Part shown: positions 34,036-47,689 of the stretch, piece after piece
Layout: each line of letters starts with the position of its first letter
How positions within the stretch are numbered: position 1 is the stretch's first letter
Assembly (NCBI GenBank): GCA_018907035.1
Contig: JACCIC010000121.1
Coordinates: forward strand, 251,001 to 315,000
Reading direction: 5' to 3'
DNA from: Sycobia sp. Sy_11
Taxonomy: Eukaryota > Arthropoda > Insecta > Hymenoptera > Epichrysomallidae
DNA length: 64,000 nt
Program-made: the position numbers and the translations under genes
Notes under the pieces: generated by a model
What the model saw: only the letters and a program-made list of their open reading frames with translations
The model's database searches: none
Told to the model about the DNA's origin: nothing

Positions 34036-35376
34036 CTAGCATCCCCCGTCTCGGCTTCGCTCGAGATAATAATTTAATGAATTTCTTAAACAATTCAATA
34101 ATATCTAAGTAAAAAGTACTCTATATATAAAAATCTATATGACTATAAATAATTGACCGTAATTTACCTATCGTCGCTTCTGTATATACAGTATGTATAT
34201 ACAGAATATACAACCGTATTTAATACACACATAATGCATATTACATACGGCTTTTATGAGGAAAATTGTACTTTCGAGTTCGAGCAGTAAAAAAAGATGT
34301 CCAAGAGTCTCGAGACGACGTTTATAGAGAGTATCATGTTCGTAATATAGAACATGTCTCGGGAAGACTGTAGAGAAGACTATAGAGACTATAGAGACTA
34401 TAGAGATTATAGAGAGTTTTATGTTGGGTAGGTAGAATAGGACGTCCAGGTATTCCGGGATGACTTTTACTGGGAGTGTTCGTGTTCGAACGATAGAAAA
34501 TGAATCTCTTTATAGAAGTCGCTTAAACACTCCCCGTCGAAGTCGTTCCAAAACATCCCGACATCGTAATCGAACTTCTCAGCATGAATCTCCCCATAGA
34601 AGTCATCCCGTCATACCTGGACATCGTCTTCTACCGTCTGAACACGAAACTCCCCGTGCAAGTCGTCCCGTCATACCTGGACATTGTTTTCTACCATCCG
34701 AGAACGAAATTCTCCGTAGAAGTCGTCCCGTCATAGCCAGACATCGTTTTCTACCGTTCGAACATGAAAGTTCCCGTAGAAGTTGTCCCGACATACCTGA
34801 ACATCATTTTCTACCAACTAAACACGGTACTCCCCGTAGAAGTCGTATCGCCATACCTAGATATCATCTTCTACCGTCCGAATACGAAATTCCCCATATA
34901 ATTCGTTCCAAAACACCTGGGAATCGCATTCTATCATTCGAACACGAAACTTCCCATAGAAGTTGTCCCGACATACCTAAACATCGCTTCCTACCAACTA
35001 AATACGATAGTCTCAGTAGAAGTCGGCCCGAGAAAGCTAGCATCGCTTCTTAACGACTAAACACAATACTTCCCGTAGAAGTCATTCGGAAAGACCTAGA
35101 TATCGTATTTTACTGTCCCAACAGGAATATTTCCATAGAAGTTGATTTCCTCATACCTGGAGCTCGTTTTCTATCAACTAAATACAATATTCCCCGTAGA
35201 AATCACCCAGAGACACCTGGACATCGCATTCTATCATCCGAACACACAACTGCGTATAGAAATCGTCTTGAGGCAACGGAATATCGTAATCAACCGCCCG
35301 TACACGCCAATACAATATTACTCAGTAGAAACCGTATTTAAAATATGTATACATAAGATGTATAATATAATATACA

Positions 35377-35423
<47 letters not shown>

Positions 35424-35785
35424 TTTCGTTTTTTCAATTAAATACCATGAATATTTTCGTAGTGATGTTAACTGAAATTCAAGCAAAATGTTGGTATTCG
35501 CATAGCATATTTTTTAAATAGGTGATGGATATTGTCTTTTTATGCAGAAGTGGCGATATATTTTATTTATATATACATAGTTTCGACATTGTTGGGAAAG
35601 AATCCTATTTTGCCATCATTTCTTTGGTTCGAACTAAAAAAAACATAGTCTCTTGTCACAATTCTAAAGTTAATAGAATGTATAAAAATAAAAATATAAT
35701 TTGCCGTCATAAACTATATTCAGTATGATTTGGCATACAGAACCATTTTATAAGAGAAGGAGAAAAAAGATAAAGAGATAGTGAC

Positions 35786-35871
<86 letters not shown>

Positions 35872-36093
35872 CCACGTAAGAGCAAATAAAATTTACAAAA
35901 ATCAAAAAATATCCATAAGGTGTGAGAGTAATTTCAGATTAACCTGAAGAACAAAAAAGGTAATACCAACTAACGTTACACCTCCTTTGGATACGAATCC
36001 CAAAGTTGGATATGAACATTCGATTGAGCTAGGCTGGTATTAATACTTTAAGCCGACTGCATTGAGTTGATGTTCGTGATTCAAGACGCCACC
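34036..36093 (-). mobile_element. Longest Helitron copy, 5'-truncated
   Basis: It starts CTAGCATCCCCCGTCTCGGC (reversed 3' end with hairpin and CTAG) five bases after the mariner target duplication. Plus-strand order: subterminal region, 60-bp minisatellite (34460-35260), ACCGTATTTAAAATATG segment, TA tract, a 150-bp spacer seen again at 13500 and 60000, the TAGTTTCGACATTGTTGG block, a GA tract (35785-35868) and the CAAGACGCCACCT segment. It ends abruptly at 36093, before the family 5' terminus. Confidence 0.83.
34460..35260 (+). repeat. 60-bp minisatellite, copy 3 (longest)
   Basis: About thirteen units of 60 bp. One frame is open for 197 codons (34460-35053) and encodes 20-residue units like SRPVIPGHRLLPSEHETPR. 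A stretch of the opposite strand is also open (34603-34794), so open frames alone do not show coding. Confidence 0.9.
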
Positions 36094-36949
36094 TCATTTT
36101 TTGACACGTATCACTTTTTTAAAATAAAATTTTCAATTACATCCTGTACTGCCAAAACCCATCGGATAATTTTAAAAAACCAAAGAAATATGTTTGTTTT
36201 AGATTCGAAAAAAAAGAACTACAACATTGATCAAACTAATGTAGTAGAAAATTTAATTTATATAAAGAAAAGTATAAATTCATATAGAAGTAGTAGAATC
36301 GCTGATAGAATTAATTGCCAAAATAAATATATCAATTTTTATAATTATAAATTAACATTAAAATTTGAGTTTGAAATTTCGAAATTTTGTCATGATTTAA
36401 ATAGGTTAAATAAATAATAGTTTTAAGGAGGTTGTACGTGTAGACGTATCAAAGATGGGCCCCAATAGAAATTAACTTCAATTTGTTTGCTTAAATAATT
36501 AATAATTTACAAATGTATATTAGTAAAAAAAATAAAACATAATTTATATTGGATACCACTTCTAATAATTTATATTGAAATTTACATTTTTGGCTATATT
36601 AAATGGTATATATAGATATATGTTAATTTAAATAATTTTAATTATTTTTTAAACTTAATTTTTTTAAATAACAATCGATAAGACCACAATTCTACATATA
36701 TACTGAAAACCCCTTATAATATTAAAATAATTTGATTTATGTTTGACATATCAAGAAGCAAGGAAAAAATCTGAAAACTGTAGACTTTAAACACTTTTCA
36801 AAAATTATTTGGTTATCCTGATGCTTTTATTTGAACATTCTGTATAATTCATGTTTCAAAATAATTATACAATTTTCTTCTTGCATAGAAAAAAATAGAA
36901 TGTTCAAAAAATATCAAATTATTCTTATAATTTGTTTTCATAAATGTTT
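36094..36949. other. AT-rich intergenic
   Basis: A 116-codon frame at 36067-36417 begins in Helitron sequence and shows no recognisable content. Nothing else was seen. Confidence 0.55.
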
Positions 36950-37335
36950 TTTCGTATGATTTGGCATACAACCATCTTATAAAAAAAGACAGAGACAGAG
37001 AGAGAGAGAGAGAGAGAGAAAGCATTTTTCACGCCAGAAACATTCAAAAATATACAAAAATCAAAAGATACACCTTCTTTAGGATACGAATCCCAAAGTT
37101 GGATATGAACATTCACTTGAGCTGACCTGGTTTTCATACTTTAAGCCGACTGTATTGAGTTGATGTTCGTGATTCAAGACGCCACCTAGTGGTCGCTGGT
37201 GAAACTGACCACTAAAACTGTTAACTTAATTTATTGTTAAAAGTAAAATGATTTTCAAGAAAAAAGATCATCGCGTTCAAACAAAAACACGCTTTGTTTT
37301 TATAAATTAGTATGAGTATGATATAATGTATTAGT
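36950..37335 (-). mobile_element. Helitron 5' part fragment
   Basis: Reads CGTATGATTTGGCATACAAC, a GA tract, CAAGACGCCACCTAGTGGTC and CACGCTTTGTTTTTATAAAT with a TATGA-type end. Confidence 0.75.
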
Positions 37336-37369
37336 ATTGATATAAATATATATTGATATTATTATGTAT

Positions 37370-37430
37370 TCGTTTTAATTTATTTAATTGGACTATAAGA
37401 CCAATAAAAATATTTATTAATTTCAAAGTA
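37370..37430 (+). repeat. Copy of TTGGACTATAAGACCAATAA motif
   Basis: The same terminal motif as at 17720, 54825 (inverted) and 59030 (inverted), placed just after a Helitron 5' end. Confidence 0.6.
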
Positions 37431-37499
37431 AGCCATTTTGGTTCTCTGTTGTGACTGATCGAAATATACCTTTTGCCATTTCTACCAAAAATGATTTTT

Positions 37500-40400
37500 C
37501 ATCAGCTGTATTAACCTCCATTTAGAGCAGAGTTTGAGATTCATTAATTTCTAAATATAGCTCAGGAAATGTCACAAATGGACCACCAATGAGAAAATGA
37601 CCTAAAGTGATCGTACGCGCATCTGCAGTATCTGAACTAAGTATGCTGAATGGTCTGCAATTCAAACATGCCTCAATATCAGACAAAGGATTTGAAAATA
37701 ATTCGAACGACAATTTTGATTCGCCTATAACTCTGTACAAATGTCTTTTGTAAGACTTCGCGTTAGCTTCCTAAATGTAACCAAAATTGGGCGCTTTGGG
37801 AGGAATGATACGCCATTGCACCTGATTTTTGTCCAGAGTAGAAGAAATTATTCGTTCTGAAATAGAAGCTTTTGTAAACAGACGTTAAATTTTAGCTTCA
37901 CTACCTAGAAAGGTGCTACCATTATTACTGTAAATAATTTTACAGACACCTCGACGAGCTGTAAATCTCTGAATTACAGCTAGAGATGCTTGTGTGGTAA
38001 GATCACATATTAATTTCAAATGAATTGCTTTAACGCTCCAACATACAAAAACTGCCACATACCCTTTAAAGGACTTTTGTCCTCTTCCAGAAAACGCCTT
38101 AATCCAAAATCAACTCGAGTGTATTGAAAAGGTCGAGCGGGTTTAGCTCAAATAGCAGGGAGTGATCCCATCAACTGCTCCCGAGTGTGAGCATTATATC
38201 AAACACGTGTGACACACTGACGAACTACTTGACGAATAATATTTCAAGCATGAATTATCCAATAACTTTTAGATAAATAGTTGCCATGTAATGTACAACA
38301 ATGAGCTTTTCTAATAAGTAAAACTGTTACATGATGCATTTTTGATAAAATGATTGGGTACTTCTCTTTTTCAGATAAAAAATAATTGTGTAATTTATCC
38401 CCTACACGAAGTAAATTATCAGTACCAATAAATGGCATTAATTTGCGTAACGGATTTGTAGAAGGAAATTGCTGCCATGAAGATAAGATTCGCAACATTG
38501 TTGGAAAATTCCGAACGTTGTACTAAATTAATTAGTTCTAAATATTCGTTGCTATTGAAATCTCAACCGACGAAAAACTCTTTCCTTTCGGCTTATTAGA
38601 ATATGATAGATTTCTACGCCAACGAAGACAATAAGCGATAAGAGCAACTAATGTATCGAATGAAGAAAATCGCACAAACCTTTCTTCCTAGTCTTGATGA
38701 TGGTTTTGAATAAACCATACGTCAATTGAACGATGAATTTCTAAAACTGTTGAAATTTCAGATGATTCGATGGGCCACAAAAACTTATCGTGAATCAACC
38801 AAACAGGCCCTGACCACCAGACAGTTAATTCTCGTATCTGTAGTGCAGTATATCCTCCGGTTGTTAAGTCTGCTGGATTATGTGCAGACGGCACATGTCG
38901 CCATTTAGCTATCGACAAGAGAGTTATAATCTCGTTAACTCTATTTGCAATATATGTTTTCCAAGGAGATGGATGTGACCTTAGCCAGGCAAGAACGAAG
39001 AGTCAAACCAACAATGAATCTCTTCAGGAGAATTGTCTAATTTGAAAAAACTTCAAGACATGAGTTTGGCTAATAATGCTGCACCATAGAGTTCTAACTT
39101 TGGTAAACTTACAAATTTCAGTGGGGTTACTTTAGATTTAGTGATGAGCAACCGTGGTGCAAATCTGGCACTTGGAACAACCACAAAAATTGCAGCTGTG
39201 GAGACACGCTCAGAAGCATTACAAAATCCATGCAAATGCCCGGATACAGACTGGCTTGTATTTACTCAAGGTCGAATTCAAATCTTCTCTAAGTCAGCAA
39301 ACTGTTGTCGGTAGAACAGCTACTCCTTCTGAATATGACCTGAAACTGGCGAAGCCCAATTCAGACCTTGTATCCGCAAAAATCGAATTAATAACTTTGC
39401 ACGAATAATAACTGGAGACAAAAATCTCACAGGGTCAAAGAGTGTAGATACTTCTGACAAAATGGAACGCTTTGTAGTTATTGGAGGTGTTAAAGGCAAT
39501 TAACTTGAAAATAGAAAGCATCATCAACAGGACTACATCGTAATCCAAGAGTCGAAACAGTTTCCTTCTTATTTAAATCTTTAAAATTGTCTTGAGAATT
39601 CAATAGAGTGAACTTATTGTGGTTTGCTGCACATTTTCCGACAAATATGCCAGCAGAATTAAGTACTTCAGTAAGCTCCTGATATGCTTATACGGCTTTA
39701 TCCAATGTACCTCTGCCTACTAAGAAGTCATGAATTTGTGGATCCAATATTATGTGAATGTGCGACCAAATTAGTTTCATTCTTCTAAGCAAGTATTTGC
39801 CAAAAATGGAGTTGATACTGTTCTATATGTAACAGTAAGCAAACGCCAAACTCGAGGTAAAGGGGGATCAAAACCCCAGTATATACAATATACATTGCGA
39901 CTTAGTACCAGTAAGATCGAAAAGCATTTGACAAAAAGTTCTAACTATATCACATACAAATACATATTTAAAAAAACACCACCTAACAATAATAACAACG
40001 ATGTCTTTCTGTAGCTTTGGACCAGGATATAAAAATATGTTTAAAAAATTTCCTGCTTTATCCTTTTTTGAACCATTAAAGACAACCCTTATTTTTTTGC
40101 AACCGCCCTACTTGTCTATTGGATGATGAAGCAAAAAGAATCCGTCATCAACCTCGCATTCATCTAATAGAATAATTGTCGATGTCTGCATTCCCGATTA
40201 AAATCTAGCCAAATATTGACGACAGTACTACTGGACTAGTATCTAGAGATTAAGCTTCACGTATTTCTGGCAAAAGTACGGCGCAATAAACAGATAAGCT
40301 CAGAATGCAATCCACCGTATTTGGCTGATCAAAGTGTGGATCAGCTAAGTACAGCTCATGGATGTGGTCCCAATGTCCAGAAACAATTTTGTATCTTGGC

Positions 40401-41480
40401 AGCAAATTGAAGACATGCTTCACTAACAATGCTGTAAAATTAAGAGAAAATTCTGGATTTATTAGAGATTTCAATGTAAGCTGTACTTCAGCACCAGCAT
40501 TTGCATTAGTCGTGCTGTTCAAACCAGATACGGCAATCTCTACTGGTTTAAAAATTAAAGATAGTATTTTAGACAAATTTTCAAATATGAAAGATTTTTC
40601 ACATTTCTCATATTCATATTTTTCATATTCATTGTTCACCTTCTGAGGATTCAAGGATAACTACTGCAGTAGCTAACAGCCGTTGAGAAATCTTTCTAAT
40701 CTGAAGCGGTAAAGTGAATCAAAGTTGACGGACCAGCTAGCGTTTCTTGAAGACTAACAGTTGTTTTACTGATTGATTCCTCAGAATGAAGCTTCGTATG
40801 GTGTTTACCACCGCAAACGTAGCAGCTAGCTTTTGAGGAACAGCCTTCAATTCTATGCTTAGAGCTTAGACAATTGAAACAGAGCTTAGATTGTTCTGCA
40901 TGTTCTTTCTTCTTGACTGGTACAAGATCTGCGAACTGTTAACAATAGTTCACAAAATACGGTCCTTGATAAAAAGAACAAGATGTAGCATTATTTCCTT
41001 TCGAATTTAAGGTGGTGACGTGTATCAACGTATTTATATTAAATGAACTAGATTTTTTGTCAGCTCTAGTATTATTTTTAATGCGAATGGACTCAATGTA
41101 GCTATGTTCATATCTGACAAACTCATCCAAATCTTCGACAATATCTAGACTTTAAATCCTAGCCTCTAAAAATTTTTAAAGGCTATAAAATTTGGGAATT
41201 CATTATCGAAGTCTCTTTTAACTAAACGTATCCAGTCTAGTCGTGTGGTCAATGGTAATTTCATTTCAATTAATTTGTAGAAGCTTTAGGTGCAACACAT
41301 AGTATCAATACTTTTTCCAAAAGTGAAGTTCTTTACAGTAATCTCCCTTCGTAATATTTTCTTTTAATAATGTGAAAAAATTACATGATGCATATTTTGC
41401 ACTCTTTAGTCTACTATAATCCTTTCTTTACTGCATTTTTAATTATTTCAATAATTTTTACTTTGTTTAAACAAATTATA
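37500..41480 (-). pseudogene. Decayed BEL/Pao retrotransposon
   Basis: Minus-strand pieces appear in BEL/Pao order, in several frames with stops. Gag: KLPLTTRLDWIRLVKRDF (about 41250) and zinc knuckles CFNCLSSKHRIEGC and CYVCGGKHH (about 40800-40880). Protease region: VEIAVSGLNSTT and YLADPHFDQP (40250-40654). Reverse transcriptase: WRLLTVTYRTVSTPFLA (about 39840). RNase H: HGFCNASERV and LPKLELYGAALLAKLM (39053-39235), KWRHVPSAHNPADLTTGG (about 38900). Integrase: NPLRKLMPFIGTDNLLRVG (about 38430) and IEACLNCRPF with LGHFLIGGPFVT (about 37600). No LTRs were found. It is clearly inactive. Confidence 0.88.
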
Positions 41481-41736
41481 AGGAACTCTGAAAGTTCACT
41501 GATGTAAGTAGTACTTTTATCCATTTATTATATATTCATGTCGATCATATTTCTTCTGTTTGCTGCCGATAGTAGCGCATATTACACTTAAGATACCAAT
41601 ACAAATACTCAGATTTATCAGTTTATTAAAACCAACCAAATGATCTTTATATTTTCTCGCCGCATTCGTATACAAAACATTTCGACTCGCCGGGCGTATT
41701 TTGCATTGAAAAAGCTCGCTCTCCAAACGCTGTATA

Positions 41737-41799
<63 letters not shown>

Positions 41800-41862
41800 C
41801 GAAATGAAAGCAGACCTTGAAAATTATAATGCTCTGGCCGCGTGGGTAGCGTGTGCTCGCAC

Positions 41863-41921
<59 letters not shown>

Positions 41922-42293
41922 AGGTGTCCCAGAATTCATTAGACAGATTACCAAGACTATAGATTATAGAAATGTAAATACAATAATAAAATTAACTTCA
42001 AGTAACTTGTTGTTAGTTATCGATTTATTAACCAATGTTCTACAGCCAAGCAAGATTGCAGGATTTGTATTTTCGTCCGAGAGGATGGAACTAGAAATTG
42101 CACGAAGGACCGAACGAACGCTTCTATCGATACCTCTCTCACTTTTTTACCATAGTCACTTTTCTTGCTATGGAAAAAACCACCGATGCTCGCGTCCTCT
42201 CATTTCTATCAGAGTCCGCAAGTGTCCGCCTGTATTTTCTTGCTCCAGCCTCTCGAGCAAAAATCCGAATCCTGCGTTCTTGATTGGCTGTTG

Positions 42294-42328
<35 letters not shown>

Positions 42329-43789
42329 CCACAATCTATATAGTCATAGTAATCTGTCTAATTAATTTTAGGGTACCCGGTATATATATATTTATATAAC
42401 AAGTGGCGCAGTAGCACCTCGAAGGTCAGTTTGAGAACCGCCGGCATGGCGCGACCGCTACACTATTTACTTCTAAATTGGGATTTCGAATTTTCAATCA
42501 ATGAAAAAAATTATTTATCACTTCAATCAGGTGCAATCATAGCAGTGCATCACGTTCATTAAGTAAGATTGGAGATATAAATAAATACTTCTCTTCGTTT
42601 AAAAGTATGCAAAAGAATTCTTTCGAAATAAATATGTAATATTTGAGGAACATAAAGATCTTTAGCAATCATTACTGTTATTTCAAGATTTTATGAGGAT
42701 GTAAGTTAAACATGTTAAATGTTTTATATCACTGAAAAATAATGTATTATTAACTTTGTTTTTTTTAGTTACCACGTTGTTTATTAAAACTATGAACTAT
42801 ACAATATATCACAAAGATTTAGAATTTATAAATAATATAAAAGGATCATGCACAAAGTTAGTAGATTGTAAATTTTATTATCATGTATAAGCTCTAAGGT
42901 TATTATTTTTTTATCTCAATCTAATATAAAAAATTTTGATATTTATTTTCCATAAATCCCTAATCATTTTTAAAATATTTATTTCCACGGTTAAACTATT
43001 GTAGATCAATTTTAATAATTTATTGTGGAATGGAATTATAACTGTGAAATTATCTCTTAAAAAGATAAAATTGAATGGCTTTCCTGCAACGTTTTCTGCT
43101 CGGACTTGCTTACTAGTGATGCAGCCTTTAAATTATTTATTTATATTCACCTCATCAAACATTTTTCATTGTTAACCAGTTTTGCATCTTAATACAATAC
43201 CTGTATTCGTACAGTTATATCATAGTTCAGAAATTGAGTATAGAGATCTTAGACATCTTAAAACAATCTTAAAAAAGATCTTAAAACTGATAATGACTTA
43301 AAAATTGCTTTAAAACGCATTTTATGTAAAATGTTGCAAGACTTTTATTTGTCTACATTATCAGATGAGGAATCAAAGGTACTTATTTTTTACAAATATT
43401 ATTTTATAAATTAAGTTTATATAACTAATATTTATTATTTATATTTTAGAATCTTATTTTAAAAATAATTGTGAACAACAAAGCTACCAAATTATGTATA
43501 ATACTTATGGATATACGTTATTACCATGCATGGCTATTCAATAGAACTGAAATTCTATAAATGCAATACAGATTTTACTACTTGTATAATAAATATTATC
43601 ATTAATATTGTAAACATTTTTACATCTTAAATTAAAACAAACTCATCATTTTTTAATGTCAATGAGAATAATTCTTCAAATATTATATTGTATTGTAGAT
43701 TTCATCAAATGAAATTTGAAAAAAAAAACAACTTTTGACATGAATAAAAAAGTTAGGCGAGCTCAATGTTCTTAGCATAGTAATTTTAT
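41481..43789. other. AT-rich intergenic with TA tracts
   Basis: TA microsatellites at 41743-41796, 41866-41920 and 42297-42327. A slightly GC-richer stretch at 42070-42290 has short open frames without recognisable content. A transposon-like end, CAGGTGTCCCAGAATTCATT, sits at 41921 without a partner. 42400-43789 shows no feature. Confidence 0.6.
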
Positions 43790-44105
43790 AAAAAATTTAT
43801 TTAATATACTTTCCGAAAGTTCCAAATATATTAACACAAAAATTATTCTATAATTAAATTAAAAATTAGTTAGTTATATATTAGTTAGTTATATAGTAAA
43901 ATGTCCTACTGATTGCGATAAAGGGAACATAGTAGTATATGTTCTTAGTATATTAACAAATTTACAACTTATAAATCTTACATGTATTTTATAAAAACAT
44001 GTATATGTAATTATATTGTAAATCTTTTCATAGTAAAACAAAATATGTTCATATACCAGAATAATATTTATACAAAATATTTTTCTAAAATCTTTCTAAA
44101 TAGAT
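43790..44105 (+). repeat. Inverted repeat F, left arm
   Basis: Contains TCCAAATATATTAACACAAAA and TTGTAAATCTTTTCATAGTA. The inverse occurs at 46840-47165, about 2.7 kb away, with moderate divergence. Confidence 0.8.
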
Positions 44106-44850
44106 TAATAAAAAATAAATTATATAATGCAATAACGTCTTAAAACGATGGATAATTAAAACAAATGACTAAGTGCATTTTAAATGCATTCCTATATATA
44201 AGAGCATTTATATAAATATACAAATATATCTAAAACTCTGAAAAATAATAATAAATAAATAGTTTTAACGGAAATACAGCTTAATAAAGTAATGAGATCA
44301 TTTACAAATAGCCGAGTTTATTTTCACATCATTTAGTCCACGTATAGACTCATAAAAAAGAGTTAATTATTTCGAATCATCATGTTTTTAGGTGAACATT
44401 CTTCTGTTATTTATTTTGATAATAGAGTGTATATATTTAAGTTAATTCAGAGTATATTATTTCAGATTTAGTGTATATCTATTTAAGTTTAATATTGGGT
44501 TTGGTCACCTTTATGGGAACGGGCCTGACTCCTTCATACCTGGTTTTCTTAATAATGATGAATTATCATCGTCAGTAGCAGAAGAATGTTCACCTAAAAA
44601 TATTGACGATTCAAGATATGAAAATAAGCTCGGCTATTTGAACGATCTCATTAATTTATTAAGCTGCATTTCCGTTAAAACTATTTACTTGTTATTATTT
44701 TTTAGAGTTTTATATATATTTGTGTTAACTATACATACTGTTATTTATAGGAATGTATATAAAATACAATTGGCCATTTGTTTTAATGGTTCATTGTTTG
44801 AAGACGTTATTCTGTTTTATAATTTATTCTTTGTTAATCTCCCTGGTAGA
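44090..44850. repeat. Foldback element with arms of about 330 bp
   Basis: Left arm 44090-44420 and right arm 44560-44850 are diverged inverse copies: AATAACGTCTTAAAACGATG against the right-arm GAAGACGTTATT, TAGCCGAGTTTATTTTCA against AAAATAAGCTCGGCTA, and TAGGTGAACATTCTTCTG against CAGAAGAATGTTCACCTA. The loop is about 140 bp. The 76-codon frame at 44638 lies in the arm and looks accidental. Confidence 0.85.
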
Positions 44851-45479
44851 AATGTTAAACATTTTTAAGCCATAAACTAGCTATTTCGATATCGAGAAAC
44901 CTAGAAACAAGGTATTAATATTCGACTCAGTAACTAGAAATATATGAAACGTTTTTTCAGGTCATTACGGTCGATTTCTAGATACATTTTCTAAACCTAT
45001 TTTTTTGGTATCTAAGACCCATAACAGTTAGTTTCGTGTCAATGTATTTTTGATTATGACTAAAATTTACCTTCAATTGAGGTTGAAACTATGTATAATA
45101 TATAGCATTGCCAAAACATTAGTATCATTGTTATGCATTATTACATAAATTCATTTACGTTGATAGTTACTTTAATTAATAAATTGTAAATTTATATCGA
45201 GTTCCTAATTTTGCATATTGAATTCATTTATACGCAATCTATAACTTATACACATATAATACATATTAAACGCATCGACAATAGTTTACACATTCGCATA
45301 CAATGTTATATATATATGTATACAAAGTCTTAATCGAGCGTATATACTAACCAATGTAATTTTTTGTCTCTTGCGGGAGTCACCAGTCACCAGACATGCA
45401 ATGTGTTCACTCTGCATACATTAAAGTTCCGATATAAACTCAAATTCGCACGAATTTTCAAATCATTTAAAAAAACAAT
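44851..45479. other. AT-rich intergenic, nothing seen
   Basis: No frame or recognised repeat. Confidence 0.55.
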
Positions 45480-46830
45480 AAAATTATATTATTTATTAAA
45501 TTATTTATTTTATAAATAAATAGAATAATATCTTTAATTAAGTACCATTAATTGAAACAGGTATAAGATAACAAAACATAATATTTTTGAAGGTCTTTCG
45601 TCAGTAATATTGTCATAATTTAAGCAATAAAAATTATTTTTAAATAAATGTGTACTTTTGATCTGGATATTAGTTATTTTTTGGAACGTTCTAATGTACC
45701 TGGGTGTACTGTCTGAGCAGCCAAAACTAGCTGCAAATTGATATAATAGTAGCCTAATGTCGCAACTCTTTATCTTCTAAATTAATTCATTTATCAAATT
45801 GTATATAAATCTACTTTGTTGACATTGAAAAATGCCAAATTACAATGTTCATGAAAACCAAAAGAATAACGATCAAAGAAAGTATATTGAATAATATTTA
45901 CAATTTCTTTCCGAATAATAAAAATCTTTTAAATTCTTTCAATTTGAATTTTCTAACTAATATTTAGAATCAAGATGATTATTTATTTGAAATTCAATTC
46001 CGTCTCTTAACGTTTGAAATATTTTTATGTGTTGTTTCTCATACTTAAAATAATAAAATGTTCAAAGCCATGTTAATTTCTAAAAATCTTTCTACAACAT
46101 CTATGTATAATATACAATAACTCTGATATTTATAATAAAATAATAATAAGAAATTATTATAATAATAATTTTTGTTATAATACTTCATATATCTTATGCT
46201 ATTTTGAATTACGCGCGCATCGCATTATATTGTCGAACGTCGTCTGTCAGCTCGTCTTTCCGGCAGACAATGTACTTCCGGCAATATACGATATGACCGT
46301 TTTTTTATTTAAATATCTCTTGAAAATTAGCATTGACACTTAACTTTCAAGATATCATTAAAATATTTAGGAAATGATCAATAAGTGGCTTATTTATAAA
46401 AAAGATCTTTCATTTTTGAGAGTTATTAATAAAATAAATCTTATTTCCGGCGAGTCTCTCATAAGAGTTAATGCGAAACCAGGATAAATTATAATTTTTT
46501 AATTCTTTATAGTTCTTTCAAACTATGTACATATCGTATGATGTGTTATTTATTCTATAAATAACATAATATCATAATATTGTATAAATATTAATTTTTT
46601 CGATTGTAGTAATTGAAACATGCAGCCAAATTAAAACGTTCATTTACTAGCCAGAAACAAGGTTCCAGCTTCAAACTTAGTTTCTACCTATTTTTTAATT
46701 TTATTGACAATGTTCACATTTTTTATTCTAAGATTTGCCTAATTTAAAGCTATGATATATTGATTCTGATTTCAATATCTAATAACTACTTTGCAACCTA
46801 TTGCAAATTGTTAGATTTCTACCAGGACTA
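45480..46830 (+). repeat. Repeat E, copy 2 (uninterrupted)
   Basis: The most complete E copy, about 1.35 kb. At 46125-46165 it holds a short TAATAATA tract exactly where copy 1 contains the LINE. No long frame or clear terminal repeats were found, so the class is unknown. Confidence 0.88.
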
Positions 46831-46839
46831 TTTCGGAAG

Positions 46840-47165
46840 ATTTTAGAAAAATATTTTTTATAAATATTATTTCAGTATATGAAATTTTTTTTGTTTTACT
46901 ATGAAAAGATTTACAATATAATTACATATATTATTAGGTATGTATTGACATTATCTTAATATATTACTGAATTTAGAAAAATATTTTATATAGTTTTTAT
47001 AAAATACATGTAAGATTTATAAGTTGTAAATTTGTTAATGTGCTAAGAACATATATTACTACATTTCACTTTATCATAATCAGTAAGGCATTTGACAATG
47101 CTAGTGAACTAATTTTTAATTTAATTATAGAATAATTTTTGTGTTACTGTATTTGGAACTTAAAT
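46840..47165 (-). repeat. Inverted repeat F, right arm
   Basis: The inverse of 43790-44105, including TACTATGAAAAGATTTACAA and AATTTTTGTGTTACTG. It begins right after E copy 2. Confidence 0.8.
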
Positions 47166-47689
47166 AGTCATTATAAATATTTAGAAAGTACGATCTTCTC
47201 ATTTATGTTTCTACCGTTTTGCTTTATAGCATAACGAATAGAAAAATAGACATTTTTATTGCTTAAGCATATTCTCAATAAATATGCCATAAGGAAAAAT
47301 TTAGAGATTTAAGTTTTCTTTTTAAGATGCAATTTATTCATTATTAGCCTTTGATAGAATAATAAAAATAAAATTAAGTTATATACACCTATTTAAAAAG
47401 ATTGTTCTTTCGCAATTTGCGAATAAATTGCACCCAGTGTAATGATTTATTAAGAAATTAATATGGTAATGTAATAGTACTGTGCAGTAAATATATATTT
47501 GACACAGTTATATAGACATATTTATATATATAAATAAATATAACAAGTACAATAGCATAACCTCATTTTGGTACATAGTCTAAATCGTCATTTTTAATAC
47601 TTAATCTAATCGCTTGCTAAAGACGTGTTGATCTAAAATTAATAAAATTAATTTTTTTTCGAAAGCTGCAAGGCAGGCGTCACCTATCT
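47166..47689. other. AT-rich intergenic, nothing seen
   Basis: No frame or recognised repeat. Confidence 0.55.

Noticed and set aside
34460..35053. 197-codon frame as a host gene
   Set aside because: It is the Helitron 60-bp minisatellite; the opposite strand is open too.
41921..41945. Transposon terminus CAGGTGTCCCAGAATTC
   Set aside because: Resembles Tc1/mariner-type ends but no partner terminus or transposase was found nearby.
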